Shown in pieces: positions 16,367-24,679 of a stretch of DNA of 64,000 nucleotides; position 1 is the first letter of the stretch; every line of letters starts with the position of its first letter. Below the pieces are notes generated by a model. It made no database searches, had not been told where the DNA came from, and saw only the letters and a program-made list of their open reading frames with translations. The stretch spans positions 434,001 to 498,000 of the forward strand of contig NZ_CABVQK010000002.1 in assembly GCF_902499335.1 (NCBI RefSeq), written 5' to 3'. A program made the position numbers and the translations under genes. The stretch is from Burkholderia lata (GTDB lineage: Bacteria > Pseudomonadota > Gammaproteobacteria > Burkholderiales > Burkholderiaceae).

Positions 16367-16971
16367 GCGCCGTCGTCGCGGCGCCCGACGCACGCGCCCT
16401 GCCCGCGCGTGCGTTCCTGGTCGGCATGATGGGCGCTGGCAAATCGACGCTCGGCCGCGCGCTCGCGGCATCGCTCGGCTGGACGTTTGCCGATAGTGAC
16501 GAGGAGATCGAGCGGCGCACCGGCCGCCCGGTCGCCGCGCTGTTCGACACGGTCGGTGAAGGCGGCTTTCGATTGCTCGAAACGCAAATCGTCGACGAAC
16601 TGACGCAGCGCCCGAACGTCGTCGTGGCGACCGGCGGGGGCGCGGTGCTGAATCCGCGCAGCCGCGCGCGCTTGAGCGAGCGCGGCTGCGTGATCTACCT
16701 GCATGCGGATCCGGATGTGCTGTGGCGTCGCACGCGCGATGACACCCGCCGGCCGCTGCTGCAGGCGGCCGACCCGCGGCAGACGCTCGCCGCGTTGTAC
16801 CGCATGCGCGACCCGCTGTATCGCGAATGTGCGCATGCGCTCGTCGACACGACCTCGCAGGATGTCGCGCGCGCGACGGCCGACGTGTTGACGGTGCTGC
16901 TGGCACGGATCAACGCGCCGGATGGGAGGCGTGCACGTCGCATGTTCGCTTCCCTGCCCTCGAATCGATGA
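16363..16971 (+). CDS. aroK: Shikimate kinase
   Basis: ATP-dependent kinase of 202 residues that phosphorylates the 3-hydroxyl of shikimate. The Walker A loop GMMGAGKST, the shikimate-binding DSDEEIERRTG, the arginine-containing GEGGFRLLE segment, the substrate loop ATGGGAVL, and the lid RRPLLQAADP are all present in order. A short N-terminal extension (about 15 residues) precedes the usual start. It is translationally coupled to the hypothetical gene before it. Housekeeping aroK is normally beside aroB, which is absent here, so this is probably a second copy that serves a local aromatic pathway together with the nearby DAHP synthase. Confidence 0.9.
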   Translation: MSAVVAAPDARALPARAFLVGMMGAGKSTLGRALAASLGWTFADSDEEIERRTGRPVAALFDTVGEGGFRLLETQIVDELTQRPNVVVATGGGAVLNPRSRARLSERGCVIYLHADPDVLWRRTRDDTRRPLLQAADPRQTLAALYRMRDPLYRECAHALVDTTSQDVARATADVLTVLLARINAPDGRRARRMFASLPSNR

Positions 16972-17233
16972 CGACACGCATGAAGGCGGCCCGGACGTCG
17001 GGCGTCAGACACGTTTTCGAAACGTCGGGTTTGGATTTTAAATCGCGCTGTTATGATAAGAAAAGTTATCTTGATAGATTCAAAAACTTTTGCATCATGC
17101 CTGTCTTTCTGGCTTCACCATGGCCTGCGCCTGCCAAGATTCGCGCCAAGATCACATAGCAGCCCCACTAGCGGTGCTCACGGGATCGCAACGACGTTAA
17201 GATCGGGCCACTCACTCACCGAAACCTCGCCCG

Positions 17234-18136
17234 ATGCGACTTTTCCTCTTGATCGCCGTGACAGCACTGCTCGCGGCCTGTAACCATGTCCCACGGGCGG
17301 CCACAAAGGTGACGCCGCCAGCACCTGGCGCGGACGGCGTCCGGACAGCCCTGATCGACGATTTTGTGAAGCGGTTGGCCGATGTCGCGAATTCCGGAGA
17401 GATGTTCGACGTCGATGCGACGATGCACCGGCTCGATCTGCGCTACCGCGCGGTCAACATCGATAGCACCCCGTTCGCGCCAAACTGCCATGTCGACTGC
17501 GAGTCCAGAAGGATCAACCGCACGACCGTCGCCGCGGATACGCCAAGCTGGTACCAACCCACCCAATTCGCATGGATATCGAGCGCATCGACCGCGAATG
17601 CAGCTCCTCCACCGACGTTCGAATATACCGTCGATCACCCACCGCAGGACACGACGCATGCCATGCTGAAATTCACGTCCTTGCAGCGGTTCGCCTGTAT
17701 CACCGAGGCTGATGTCGTTCATGCACTGCCCACCGCTCGTCAGACTGGCGGCAGTATCGGCGCACCGTTCGCCATCAAGCTTTTCGGGACACAGGGGCTA
17801 ACCAACGACAATTTCGGCACGTGGCTCACCTTCTGGTTCGACCGAGATTCGTCATGTGCGCTAGAGGTCAAGATCGAACAAGATCAGAAGCAGGGAATGC
17901 GGTTCAAGCGGGCCGTGTGGAATCACGACCTATGTGTCGCTGAAGAACAGCATGACTATTGTGTGGCACATGGTGGCCTCGATATCAGCGCAGCCGACCT
18001 GAAAGGCATCGATGCCTACGTGGACGCGCATTGCCCAACGATCCACGCAATGTACTTGAAGGAGCCGCACACCGGTCAGCCGCCGCCGAGCGGGCGGGTC
18101 GGAAACTGGAATCGCCGGAATCCATGCGGTTTTTAG
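17234..18136 (+). CDS. Putative lipoprotein of unknown function
   Basis: Exported protein of 300 residues with a short signal and lipobox LLAAC (Cys16), so probably membrane-anchored on the periplasmic side. The mature part has seven or more cysteines (for example CHVDC, DLCVAEEQHDYCVAHGG) that could form disulfides, and no family I recognise. Its GC content and codon choice are lower than the flanks, and the 262 bases upstream are AT-rich with inverted repeats at 17011-17025 (ACGTTTTCGAAACGT) and 17055-17070. These are signs of a transferred accessory gene. It stands alone on the (+) strand. An immunity or stress role would be guesswork. Confidence 0.7.
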   Translation: MRLFLLIAVTALLAACNHVPRAATKVTPPAPGADGVRTALIDDFVKRLADVANSGEMFDVDATMHRLDLRYRAVNIDSTPFAPNCHVDCESRRINRTTVAADTPSWYQPTQFAWISSASTANAAPPPTFEYTVDHPPQDTTHAMLKFTSLQRFACITEADVVHALPTARQTGGSIGAPFAIKLFGTQGLTNDNFGTWLTFWFDRDSSCALEVKIEQDQKQGMRFKRAVWNHDLCVAEEQHDYCVAHGGLDISAADLKGIDAYVDAHCPTIHAMYLKEPHTGQPPPSGRVGNWNRRNPCGF

Positions 18137-18584
18137 CGGGTGGTCGCCGGCACTGGGTTGTCGCGATCGCATTCAAGGTTGGCAAAGCACGGCGGCTCAA
18201 CCGTGCCCACGTTGACAATAGCTGGGATACGACCTGATCGACCGGAAGACGCGGCCGTCGGCAATGACAGCGCAGCGCAGCGCGGTTCAGTCACGAATAT
18301 CACGGGCGTTTCGGCCAGCCTCCCGGTGAAAACACCGAACTCGTGCAGCTAGGCGACACCGCGTCAATGGCCGGCCACGGATCGTCCAGTCCACGCCTCC
18401 ACGTGCTGACCGGCCGTGCCGACCTGAGACAACCGCCCCTCCCCCGCATTTGTTCCCCCGACGCAAGACTGTTGCTCCACGGTGGGTGTTCGAGATTGCA
18501 ACCGGCGCGCCTACAGTTCGCCCATCGGATTCACGGATCCGGTCGGCACCGAAGCCGAGAACCCTTCACTTATCGAGGCAAATC
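18137..18584. other. Intergenic region, no gene recognised
   Basis: These 448 bases between the lipoprotein and the SDR gene contain only short frames without family resemblance. The last 150 bases must carry the SDR promoter; a GAGG ribosome binding site lies at 18575. I see no mobile-element ends, tRNA or strong hairpin. Drifted coding remains are possible but could not be shown. Confidence 0.4.
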
Positions 18585-19292
18585 ATGAGCGCATCCAAAG
18601 TCATCATCGTCACCGGCGCATCGCAAGGCATCGGCGCGGCAACCGTCGAAGCATTCCGGGCCCGCGGCCATCGCGTCGTCGCCACGTCACGTTCGATCGG
18701 GCCGTCGAACGATCCCGATCTCGTCACCGTCGCGGGCGACATCGGCGACGCGGCCGTCGCGCGGCGCGTGGTCGACGCCGCCATCGAACGGTTCGGCCGC
18801 GTCGACACGCTCGTCAACAACGCCGGGATCTTCATCGCGAAGCCGTTCACGCAGTACACCGCCGACGACTACGCGCAGATCACGAGCGTCAACCTGAACG
18901 GCTTCTTCCACGTCACGCAGCATGCGATCGCCGCGATGCAGAAGCACGGCGGCGGCCACGTGGTCAGCATCACGACGAGCCTGGTCGATCACGCGAACAG
19001 CAACGTGCCGTCGGTGCTCGCGTCGTTGACGAAAGGCGGATTGAATGCGGCGACGAAGTCGCTCGCGATCGAGTATGCGAAGGCCGGCATTCGCGTGAAT
19101 GCGGTGTCGCCCGGCATCATCAAGTCGCCGATGCATGCGCCCGAAACGCATGCGACGCTCGCGTCGCTGCATCCGGTCGGCCGCATGGGCGAGATGAGCG
19201 ACATCGTCGACGCGATCCTGTACCTGGATTCGGCACCGTTCGTCACGGGCGAAATCCTGCATGTCGACGGCGGCCAGAGCGCCGGGCATTGA
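18585..19292 (+). CDS. SDR-family protein with atypical catalytic site
   Basis: Short-chain dehydrogenase/reductase fold of 235 residues. The NAD(P)-binding GASQGIG, the NNAG motif (residues 78-81), the Asn in SVNLNGFF and the C-terminal VDGGQSAGH are classical. The YxxxK catalytic pair is altered: Lys150 is present in ASLTKGG, but the position four residues before it is Ala146, not Tyr. This appears to be a subfamily trait rather than a random lesion because the surrounding VPSVLASLTKGG is smooth. Reduced or different activity is therefore possible. The start MSASKVI follows GAGG by six bases. The gene converges with a LysR-type gene 31 bases downstream. Confidence 0.87.
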   Translation: MSASKVIIVTGASQGIGAATVEAFRARGHRVVATSRSIGPSNDPDLVTVAGDIGDAAVARRVVDAAIERFGRVDTLVNNAGIFIAKPFTQYTADDYAQITSVNLNGFFHVTQHAIAAMQKHGGGHVVSITTSLVDHANSNVPSVLASLTKGGLNAATKSLAIEYAKAGIRVNAVSPGIIKSPMHAPETHATLASLHPVGRMGEMSDIVDAILYLDSAPFVTGEILHVDGGQSAGH

Positions 19293-19323
19293 GTCGCGGC
19301 ATCGAACCCGCGAGCCGGCGAGC

Positions 19324-20289
19324 CTATCGGGAAGCGCCGGCCCGTTTGGCGCGTGTCCCGACCGCAGGCCTGGCGGGCGCGTGCGCCAGATGCTCGATGA
19401 GGAAGTCGACGAACACGCGCACGCGCGACGACAGAAAGCGCGCATGCGGATACAGCAGCATGAACGGCCGCGACCGGCCGCCAAGGCCGGGCAGCACTTC
19501 CACGAGCGTGCCGGCGTGCAGATCCTGCTCGACGATGAAGCGATAGGTCTGGAACAGCCCCGCCCCGCTGCGCGCGAGCGTCACACCGGCAAGGTAGTCG
19601 CCCGACGTACCGTAGCTGCCGGTCGTCGCGACGTCGATTTCCTCCGATCCATCGTTGAACAGCCAGGGAATCCGCCGCCCGCTGCTCGGCAGCTCGAACT
19701 GGACGCATTCGTGCGCATGCAGATCGTCGATGGCGGCCGGCATGCCCGCGCGCTTCAGGTAGCCGGGCGTCGCGACGACCACGAGTTCGGCGTCCTCCAG
19801 CTTGCGTGCGACCAGGTTCGAATCGGCCGGCGCGCTTCCGCGGATCGCGAGATCGTAGCCTTCCTCGGCGAAGTCGATGTTGCGGTTGCTCAGGTGGGTT
19901 TCGACACGCACGTCCGGATACCGCTCGCGAAACGCCGGTAGCAGCGGCAGCACGCGATAGTGCCCGTACGGCGTCGGCATGCTGATCCGCAGCAAGCCGG
20001 CGGGCGTGGCCTGCTGGCCGGTCGCCTCGCGTTCCGCGTCGACGAGTTGCGACAGCGCGTCGCGACATTGTTCGAAATAGCGGCGGCCGGAATCGGTCAG
20101 GCGGATCTGGCGTGTCGTGCGCACGAACAGCCGCACGCCGAGCCGCTCCTCGAGCCTCGCCACCGACCGGCTGACCGCGGCCGGCGTGACGCTCGCCGCG
20201 TTGGCCGCCAGCGTGAAGCTGCCGAGTTCTGCGGCGAGACAGAACAGCTCGATGCTGCCGAGCAGCAGATCGTCGAATTGTCGTTGCAT
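19324..20289 (-). CDS. LysR-family transcriptional regulator
   Basis: LysR-type regulator of 321 residues with an N-terminal winged helix (GSIELFCLAAELGSFTLAAN, SRSVARLEERLGVRLFVRTT) and a periplasmic-binding-protein-like effector domain beginning at LLRISMPTPYGHYRVLP. It belongs to the group of CrgA-like regulators that often control a divergent enzyme gene. The start MQRQFDDL is preferred to an upstream in-frame ATG because LysR proteins begin just before the first helix. Its divergent neighbour is a RidA-family gene, 213 bases away, and it converges with the SDR gene; either could be its target. Confidence 0.9.
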   Translation of the reverse strand: MQRQFDDLLLGSIELFCLAAELGSFTLAANAASVTPAAVSRSVARLEERLGVRLFVRTTRQIRLTDSGRRYFEQCRDALSQLVDAEREATGQQATPAGLLRISMPTPYGHYRVLPLLPAFRERYPDVRVETHLSNRNIDFAEEGYDLAIRGSAPADSNLVARKLEDAELVVVATPGYLKRAGMPAAIDDLHAHECVQFELPSSGRRIPWLFNDGSEEIDVATTGSYGTSGDYLAGVTLARSGAGLFQTYRFIVEQDLHAGTLVEVLPGLGGRSRPFMLLYPHARFLSSRVRVFVDFLIEHLAHAPARPAVGTRAKRAGASR

Positions 20290-20502
20290 GGGGCGGTTCC
20301 TGCCGACTCCGGCGTGTGGCGCGCGATGGAGCCGAGTGTGCATGAATCTCGTGCGGGAAACCAGCGGGTACGCATCGCGCGATTCGTTACACCGCGTCGT
20401 GAATCAATTGCTCCGCTGACATTTACCGGCCTCGGCCGCATGACTACAGTGACTCACAGGCAGCACCGATATCCCGAACCCATTTCCCGCAAGGAGCACG
20501 AC

Positions 20503-20967
20503 ATGACCGTCGAACAGAAACTGGCCGACCTCGGCCTCGCGTTACCCGAACCGCCGAACCCGCTCGGCAGCTATACGGCCATCAGCGAAGCCGGCAACCT
20601 GCTGTTCGTCTCTGGACAACTGCCGCTCGTCGACGGCAAGGTCGCCTTTACCGGCCGCGTCGGCGAGCAGTTGAGCGTCGACGAAGGCAAGCATGCCGCC
20701 CGGCTCGCGGCGCTGAATGTACTCGCGCAGATCCGCCGGCACCTGGGCGGGTTCGAGCGCCTGCGCAAGATCGTGCGCGTCGAGGGGCACGTGAGTTCGG
20801 CCGACGGCTTTTTCGGGCAGCCGGCCGTGATCGACGGCGCGTCGGACCTGTTCGCCGCCGTGCTGGGCGGCAAGGCCGGCCATGCGCGCTCGGCGTTCTC
20901 CCAGCGCCAGTTGCCGGCCGACGCGGCCGTGATCCTCGTCGTGATCGCCGAGATCGACACGGCGTGA
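20503..20967 (+). CDS. RidA/YjgF-family protein
   Basis: Member of the RidA/YER057c/UK114 family, 154 residues, usually a trimer. RidA itself hydrolyses reactive enamine/imine intermediates from PLP enzymes, but this longer subgroup is less well defined. The family segments NLLFVSGQLPLVDGK, AARLAALNVLAQIR and the C-terminal RQLPADAAVILVVIAEID are visible. AAGGAG precedes the ATG by six bases. It is divergent from a LysR-type gene, likely its regulator. Confidence 0.87.
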   Translation: MTVEQKLADLGLALPEPPNPLGSYTAISEAGNLLFVSGQLPLVDGKVAFTGRVGEQLSVDEGKHAARLAALNVLAQIRRHLGGFERLRKIVRVEGHVSSADGFFGQPAVIDGASDLFAAVLGGKAGHARSAFSQRQLPADAAVILVVIAEIDTA

Positions 20968-21119
20968 CTAATCGGCCGCCCCGCGGGGCGGCCAGCCAAT
21001 TCCGGGGCATATTCGCCCGCCCTGCCCGGATTTGTTACTCCTCGAATATCAGGGATCGATCGCCGGAAAGCCTTGCCCGGCAAAGCTGTACACGTTCCAG
21101 ATACATTGAAATACAAAAT

Positions 21120-21139
21120 ATCGCATGCGATCTAATCGA
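21120..21139. promoter_or_regulatory. OhrR-box candidate 1 upstream of ohr
   Basis: ATCGCATGCGATCTAATCGA begins with a perfect 12-base palindrome ATCGCATGCGAT and lies about 93 bases before ohr. The same 20-base pattern recurs at 21177 (18/20 identical) and in front of ohrR at 28124 (17/20). Sharing of a rare palindrome between ohr and ohrR, 7 kb apart, is strong evidence for an OhrR operator. Confidence 0.65.
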
Positions 21140-21176
21140 ATGCGCTTGACTCGGGTGCTCGTCTCGACGAAACTCC

Positions 21177-21196
21177 ATCGCATGCGATCGAATCGC
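21177..21196. promoter_or_regulatory. OhrR-box candidate 2 upstream of ohr
   Basis: Second copy of the ATCGCATGCGAT palindrome, starting 57 bases after the first and ending about 35 bases before the ohr start, where a repressor would block transcription. Confidence 0.65.
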
Positions 21197-21231
21197 ATCT
21201 GAGACAAACCAGCCAACTGACGGAGCAAATG

Positions 21232-21651
21232 ATGAGCAAGATCGAAAAAGTGCTGTACACGGGCAAGACGCATACGACTTCGGGCGGCCGCGACGGCACG
21301 GCCCGCAGTTCCGACGGCCGCCTCGACATTCAGTTGTCGTCGCCGGGCAGCGCCGGCACCGGCACCAACCCGGAGCAACTGTTCGCGGCCGGCTGGTCGG
21401 CCTGCTTCATCGGCGCGATGCAGCTTGCGGCGCGTGCAGCGAAGGTGACGCTGCCGGCCGATCTCGCGGTCGACGCCGAAGTGGATCTCGGTACCGGCGG
21501 CAACGCGTACTTCCTGCAGGCCCGGCTGAACGTGAGCGTGCCGGGGCTCGATCGCGACGTCGCGCAGCGCATCGTCGACGCCGCACACCAGACCTGCCCG
21601 TATTCGAAGGCGACGCGCGGCAACATCGACGTCGAGATCCGTATCGCTTGA
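21232..21651 (+). CDS. ohr: Organic hydroperoxide resistance protein Ohr
   Basis: Thiol peroxidase of the OsmC/Ohr family, 139 residues, which reduces organic and lipid hydroperoxides with lipoylated partners. The two reactive cysteines are in GWSACFIGA and in TCPYSKATRGNI, and the typical N-terminus KVLYTGKTHTTSGGRDG is present. The second of two adjacent ATG codons fits GGAG spacing best. Two OhrR-type palindromes precede it. The ohrR gene, usually adjacent, lies about 6 kb away on the other strand, yet has the same box. Confidence 0.95.
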   Translation: MSKIEKVLYTGKTHTTSGGRDGTARSSDGRLDIQLSSPGSAGTGTNPEQLFAAGWSACFIGAMQLAARAAKVTLPADLAVDAEVDLGTGGNAYFLQARLNVSVPGLDRDVAQRIVDAAHQTCPYSKATRGNIDVEIRIA

Positions 21652-21719
21652 ACGATGCATCAGGCGGCCGGGCGCCGCCTGCCGAATGCCCGATTTCCTT
21701 TCTTTTTTCGAGGTGAATG

Positions 21720-22046
21720 ATGAATACCCGACTGATCGCCGCCCTTTTCGTTGCTGTTTCGGCCTCTGTTGCCGCACCGGCGTTCTCCAGCGAAGCCACC
21801 GTGACGCGTGCGCAGGTGCGCGCCGAGCTCACGCAGTTGCAACAGGCCGGCTACCCGCTGAATCGCGCGACCGACGCAACCTATCCGGACGCTCTCCAGG
21901 CTGCACTCACGCGGATCCATGCGGCCGATGCGGTCGCCGGCAACGAGCAGGCTTCCGGCTACGGCAGCAACGGCGATGCGGCGACGCAAGCGGGCCGCCG
22001 GCATGCGGTCAACGTGGCCGACCGCTCGGTGTATTTCGGTCATTGA
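21720..22046 (+). CDS. DUF4148 family exported protein, tandem copy 1
   Basis: Small exported protein of 108 residues with a Sec signal peptide (MNTRLIAALFVAVSASVAAP...AFS) and the DUF4148 core VTRAQVRAELTQLQQAGYP, ending in RSVYFGH. The family is frequent in Burkholderia and has no known function. Its leader cGAGGtgaATGATG is repeated before copies 2 and 3. It begins 68 bases after ohr. Three close paralogues in a row imply recent duplication and probably a common promoter. Confidence 0.85.
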   Translation: MNTRLIAALFVAVSASVAAPAFSSEATVTRAQVRAELTQLQQAGYPLNRATDATYPDALQAALTRIHAADAVAGNEQASGYGSNGDAATQAGRRHAVNVADRSVYFGH

Positions 22047-22110
22047 GCGCGGCGCATCGTCGATACACGAATCCTGAATTCCTTCTATCCCAGTCCTGTC
22101 GAGGTAAATG

Positions 22111-22437
22111 ATGAAAACCCAATTGATCGCAGCCCTTCTCGTGGCCGTTTCCGCATCCGCTGCCGCACCGGCGTTCGCCGATGCAACCGTCGTGTCCCGT
22201 GCGCAGGTGCGTGCCGAGCTCGTCCAGCTCGAACAGGCCGGCTATCGGCCGGGCCGCGCGAACGATCCGCACTATCCGGACGATCTGCAGGCCGCACTGA
22301 CGCGCATTCACGCGAACGACACCGCAGTGGCCGATGCGGCGACGTCCGGTTACGGCAGCGATGCCGTTGCCGCGACGCAGTCGGGCAGCCGGCCCGCGAC
22401 GCGGATCGCCGAACGCTCGATCTACTTCGGTCATTGA
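22111..22437 (+). CDS. DUF4148 family exported protein, tandem copy 2
   Basis: Paralogue of the preceding gene, 108 residues: signal peptide MKTQLIAALLVAVSAS with cleavage after AFA, core VVSRAQVRAELVQLEQAGY, and the conserved end RSIYFGH. Spacing from copy 1 is 64 bases and the ribosome binding site context (GAGGtaaATGATG) is conserved. The middle varies more than the ends, suggesting that the signal, the core helix and the C-terminal YFGH are under selection. Confidence 0.85.
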   Translation: MKTQLIAALLVAVSASAAAPAFADATVVSRAQVRAELVQLEQAGYRPGRANDPHYPDDLQAALTRIHANDTAVADAATSGYGSDAVAATQSGSRPATRIAERSIYFGH

Positions 22438-22514
22438 ACGAAACCGCGAACGGCGCCGGTGGCCGGCGCACGGTGCGCAACCGCTGAATCCCCATTTTCT
22501 TGTCGAGGTGAATG

Positions 22515-22841
22515 ATGAAGACCCAACTGATCGCTGCCCTTCTCGTTGCCGTGTCGGCTGCCGTTGCCGCGCCGGCGTTTGCTGGCGAAAGCACCGTGAC
22601 GCGTGCGCAGGTGCGTGCGGAACTGGCCGCGCTGCAGATGGCCGGCTACCTGCCGAACCGGCCCAATGACCCGAACTATCCGGACAATCTCCAGGCTGCG
22701 CTGCGCCGGGTCCACGACACCGATGCAGTCGCGGTCGAGCCGCAGGCGTCGGGTTACGGCAGCGACGCCGGCGGTGCGACGCAGTCGGGCAGCCGCAGCG
22801 CGGTTCGCACGGCCGAGCGGTCGATCTACTTCGGCCATTGA
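22515..22841 (+). CDS. DUF4148 family exported protein, tandem copy 3
   Basis: Third tandem paralogue, 108 residues, with signal peptide MKTQLIAALLVAVSAAVAAP, core VTRAQVRAELAALQMAGYLP and ending RSIYFGH. It is nearest to copy 2 in its signal peptide. A fourth, more distant family member (lacking YFGH) is at 52960. Function unknown. Confidence 0.85.
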   Translation: MKTQLIAALLVAVSAAVAAPAFAGESTVTRAQVRAELAALQMAGYLPNRPNDPNYPDNLQAALRRVHDTDAVAVEPQASGYGSDAGGATQSGSRSAVRTAERSIYFGH

Positions 22842-23092
22842 ACATGGCGCGTCGGAATCGTCGCGCAAGGCCGGGCAAGACGTGTGAGACACGGGGGCGC
22901 GCGAGCGTGGTGCGCGCGTCGTCGGTCTTCGCGAAAAGCAGCGCCGCGGGTTGACATGCCCCACGTGCTTGCGTCGGCACGGGATTCGATAGCGCGCAGC
23001 ACCGACGTGGCTGCCGACTCTGGCGGCCGGCGAGTGTGGAAGATGAGACCGCGGCCGTGGCAGGCCGAACCGTACCCCATCCCCGAGCGCGT

Positions 23093-23824
23093 TCACGATG
23101 ATGGGTGTCCATCCGTCGATGGCCCGGCGCCGCTCGAGTCGAGCGATGGCGCATGGGGAAACCGGGTGATCTCGCGGCCGCGCAAAGTGGTTGCTTCCGC
23201 AACCGCATACCGTTGTGGCCGCGCACCAGGCCACGGATGGTGAATCGTATCGATCCGGCGTTCGAAGCGATACACGACGGCAGGCGGAAAGTTCATCCAC
23301 GCGATACCGACCCGGACGGCACGAATGCGCATGGCCTCCAGATAGCGCGCCGGGATCGGGCAGCGCGGCACGTACGTGAACTGGTAGAACGCGCCATCGG
23401 CAGTCAGGTGCCGCGCGAACGCGCAGTGAACGATCGCGACGGCCTGTTCGAGCGGCATCGCAACGAGCGGCAACCCGCTCACGATCGCATCCGCGCGCGC
23501 CCCGCCGAAGAAGTCGCCCGTCATGCCGAGTTGCGCCGCGTCCATCTGCATGATCCGCAACGCGGGGAACTGATGCCGCAGCGTATTCGCGAAAGCGGGA
23601 TCGGCCTCCACCAGCACCAGCCTGTCACTCGTGACGCCGCGCGCGAGCAGCGCGCGCGTGAACACGCCGGTGCCCGCACCGAGTTCAATCACGGCAGCGC
23701 CGTCGCTCGCGATATCGGCGGTGATCAGCGCGGCGAGCGACGGGCCGGACGGTGCGAGCGCACCGACCCGGCGAGGATTGCGCAACCAGGTACGCAGGAA
23801 CAGCATCCATTCAGGGATTCGCAT
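23093..23824 (-). CDS. PmtA-like phospholipid N-methyltransferase
   Basis: SAM-dependent methyltransferase of 243 residues. The N-terminus WMLFLRTWLRNPRRVGALAP and motif I VIELGAGTGVFTRALL are typical of bacterial phosphatidylethanolamine N-methyltransferases of the PmtA type; motif IV reads ADAIVSGLPLVAMP and the post-motif QFTYVPRCPIP also fits. Such enzymes work at the inner leaflet and can make methylated PE or phosphatidylcholine. It lies 43 bases downstream of a DedA-family gene on the same strand, next to a PmrAB-like two-component system, so a role in envelope lipid remodelling is likely. The last 25 residues are low complexity. Confidence 0.8.
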   Translation of the reverse strand: MRIPEWMLFLRTWLRNPRRVGALAPSGPSLAALITADIASDGAAVIELGAGTGVFTRALLARGVTSDRLVLVEADPAFANTLRHQFPALRIMQMDAAQLGMTGDFFGGARADAIVSGLPLVAMPLEQAVAIVHCAFARHLTADGAFYQFTYVPRCPIPARYLEAMRIRAVRVGIAWMNFPPAVVYRFERRIDTIHHPWPGARPQRYAVAEATTLRGREITRFPHAPSLDSSGAGPSTDGHPSS

Positions 23825-23867
23825 CGACAGGCTCCAGACGGGATCGATCGGTCAACGACATGGCGGG

Positions 23868-24395
23868 CTAGACCGCCGCTTGCGCGGCCAGGTAGCCCGC
23901 CGTGATGAACAGCGTGTTCCAGAGCGCGATGCCGGCGGCGGCACCGGACGCGAACCGCGCGAAACTCGCTTCCAGCAAGCCGGCGAGCGCCGGTGCGACG
24001 AGCCGGACGAACGGCACCAGTTGCGACCAGAGCGCGAGCCGCGTGGGCCGCGCGCGGATTCCGTCGATCAGCGCGTCCATTCTTGCGGGCTGCAGCCTGC
24101 CCAGCGGCGCGACGCGGCGCAGCAGGCTCAGCACGCTGTCTTCCGGCCACAGGTTGCCGAGCGCGTAATGCAACAGGCAGCCCGCGAAGCTGCCGAGCGC
24201 CGTGACGACGATCGCTTCCGGCAGTGTCCATGCACCTTGCGCGCTGGCGACGCCGATCATCGTGAGGAGCACGTGGGACGGCAGCACGGGGATCAGCCGT
24301 TCGACCAGCGACAGGCCGACGAGGCAGGCGATGCTGTTGGCGCCGGCCAGGCTGAGCGCGAGGCCGAACGGGACGAGCGTGGTGAGCTGGTTCAT
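23868..24395 (-). CDS. DedA-family membrane protein
   Basis: Integral membrane protein of 175 residues with the DedA (SNARE-associated) pattern: an acidic residue then VLPSHVLLTMIGVASAQG, a GSFAGCLLHYALG helix, and the C-terminal RLALWSQLVPFVRLVAPALAG with paired arginines and a final IALWNTLFITAGYLAA helix. DedA proteins recycle undecaprenyl phosphate or move phospholipids across the inner membrane, and are linked to polymyxin resistance in Burkholderia. It is shorter than typical members (about 200 residues). It is divergent from the two-component system with 284 bases between. Confidence 0.8.
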   Translation of the reverse strand: MNQLTTLVPFGLALSLAGANSIACLVGLSLVERLIPVLPSHVLLTMIGVASAQGAWTLPEAIVVTALGSFAGCLLHYALGNLWPEDSVLSLLRRVAPLGRLQPARMDALIDGIRARPTRLALWSQLVPFVRLVAPALAGLLEASFARFASGAAAGIALWNTLFITAGYLAAQAAV

Positions 24396-24616
24396 CGCGG
24401 CACCCCCGCGCGGCGGGCACGCAACGCGCACAACGCACGCGGCCTTCCATGCCAGAATGGCCCGCACCGGGACGGCGCGAAGGGGGAGCTTCGTGCCGCA
24501 TTGCATTGCAGCAACGGAATTGAAGGACGTGACACGGTCATCGCGAGCCTCTCGAGAAAACGCCAGATGCATTGCACCGGCAATGCGGCGATCGGCACGC
24601 ATCGTGGCTCCCCGGC

Positions 24617-24633
24617 TTTAAGAAGTTTTTAAT
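24617..24633 (+). promoter_or_regulatory. PmrA-box-like direct repeat TTTAAG-N5-TTTAAT
   Basis: TTTAAGAAGTTTTTAAT fits the PmrA/BasR consensus YTTAAK-N5-YTTAAK at every defined position. It lies 46 bases before the response-regulator start, in a GC-rich genome where such AT-rich repeats are uncommon. Autoregulation is the simplest reading; the divergent dedA gene starts 222 bases away and may also respond. Confidence 0.6.
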
Positions 24634-24679
24634 CGCGGTCGGTCAGGCTGGCGACCTCGACATTCGAGGAGCGAAACCG

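Noticed and set aside
21720..22841. CRISPR-like or other non-coding repeat array
   Set aside because: The repeats are paralogous coding genes with signal peptides, not short direct repeats with spacers.
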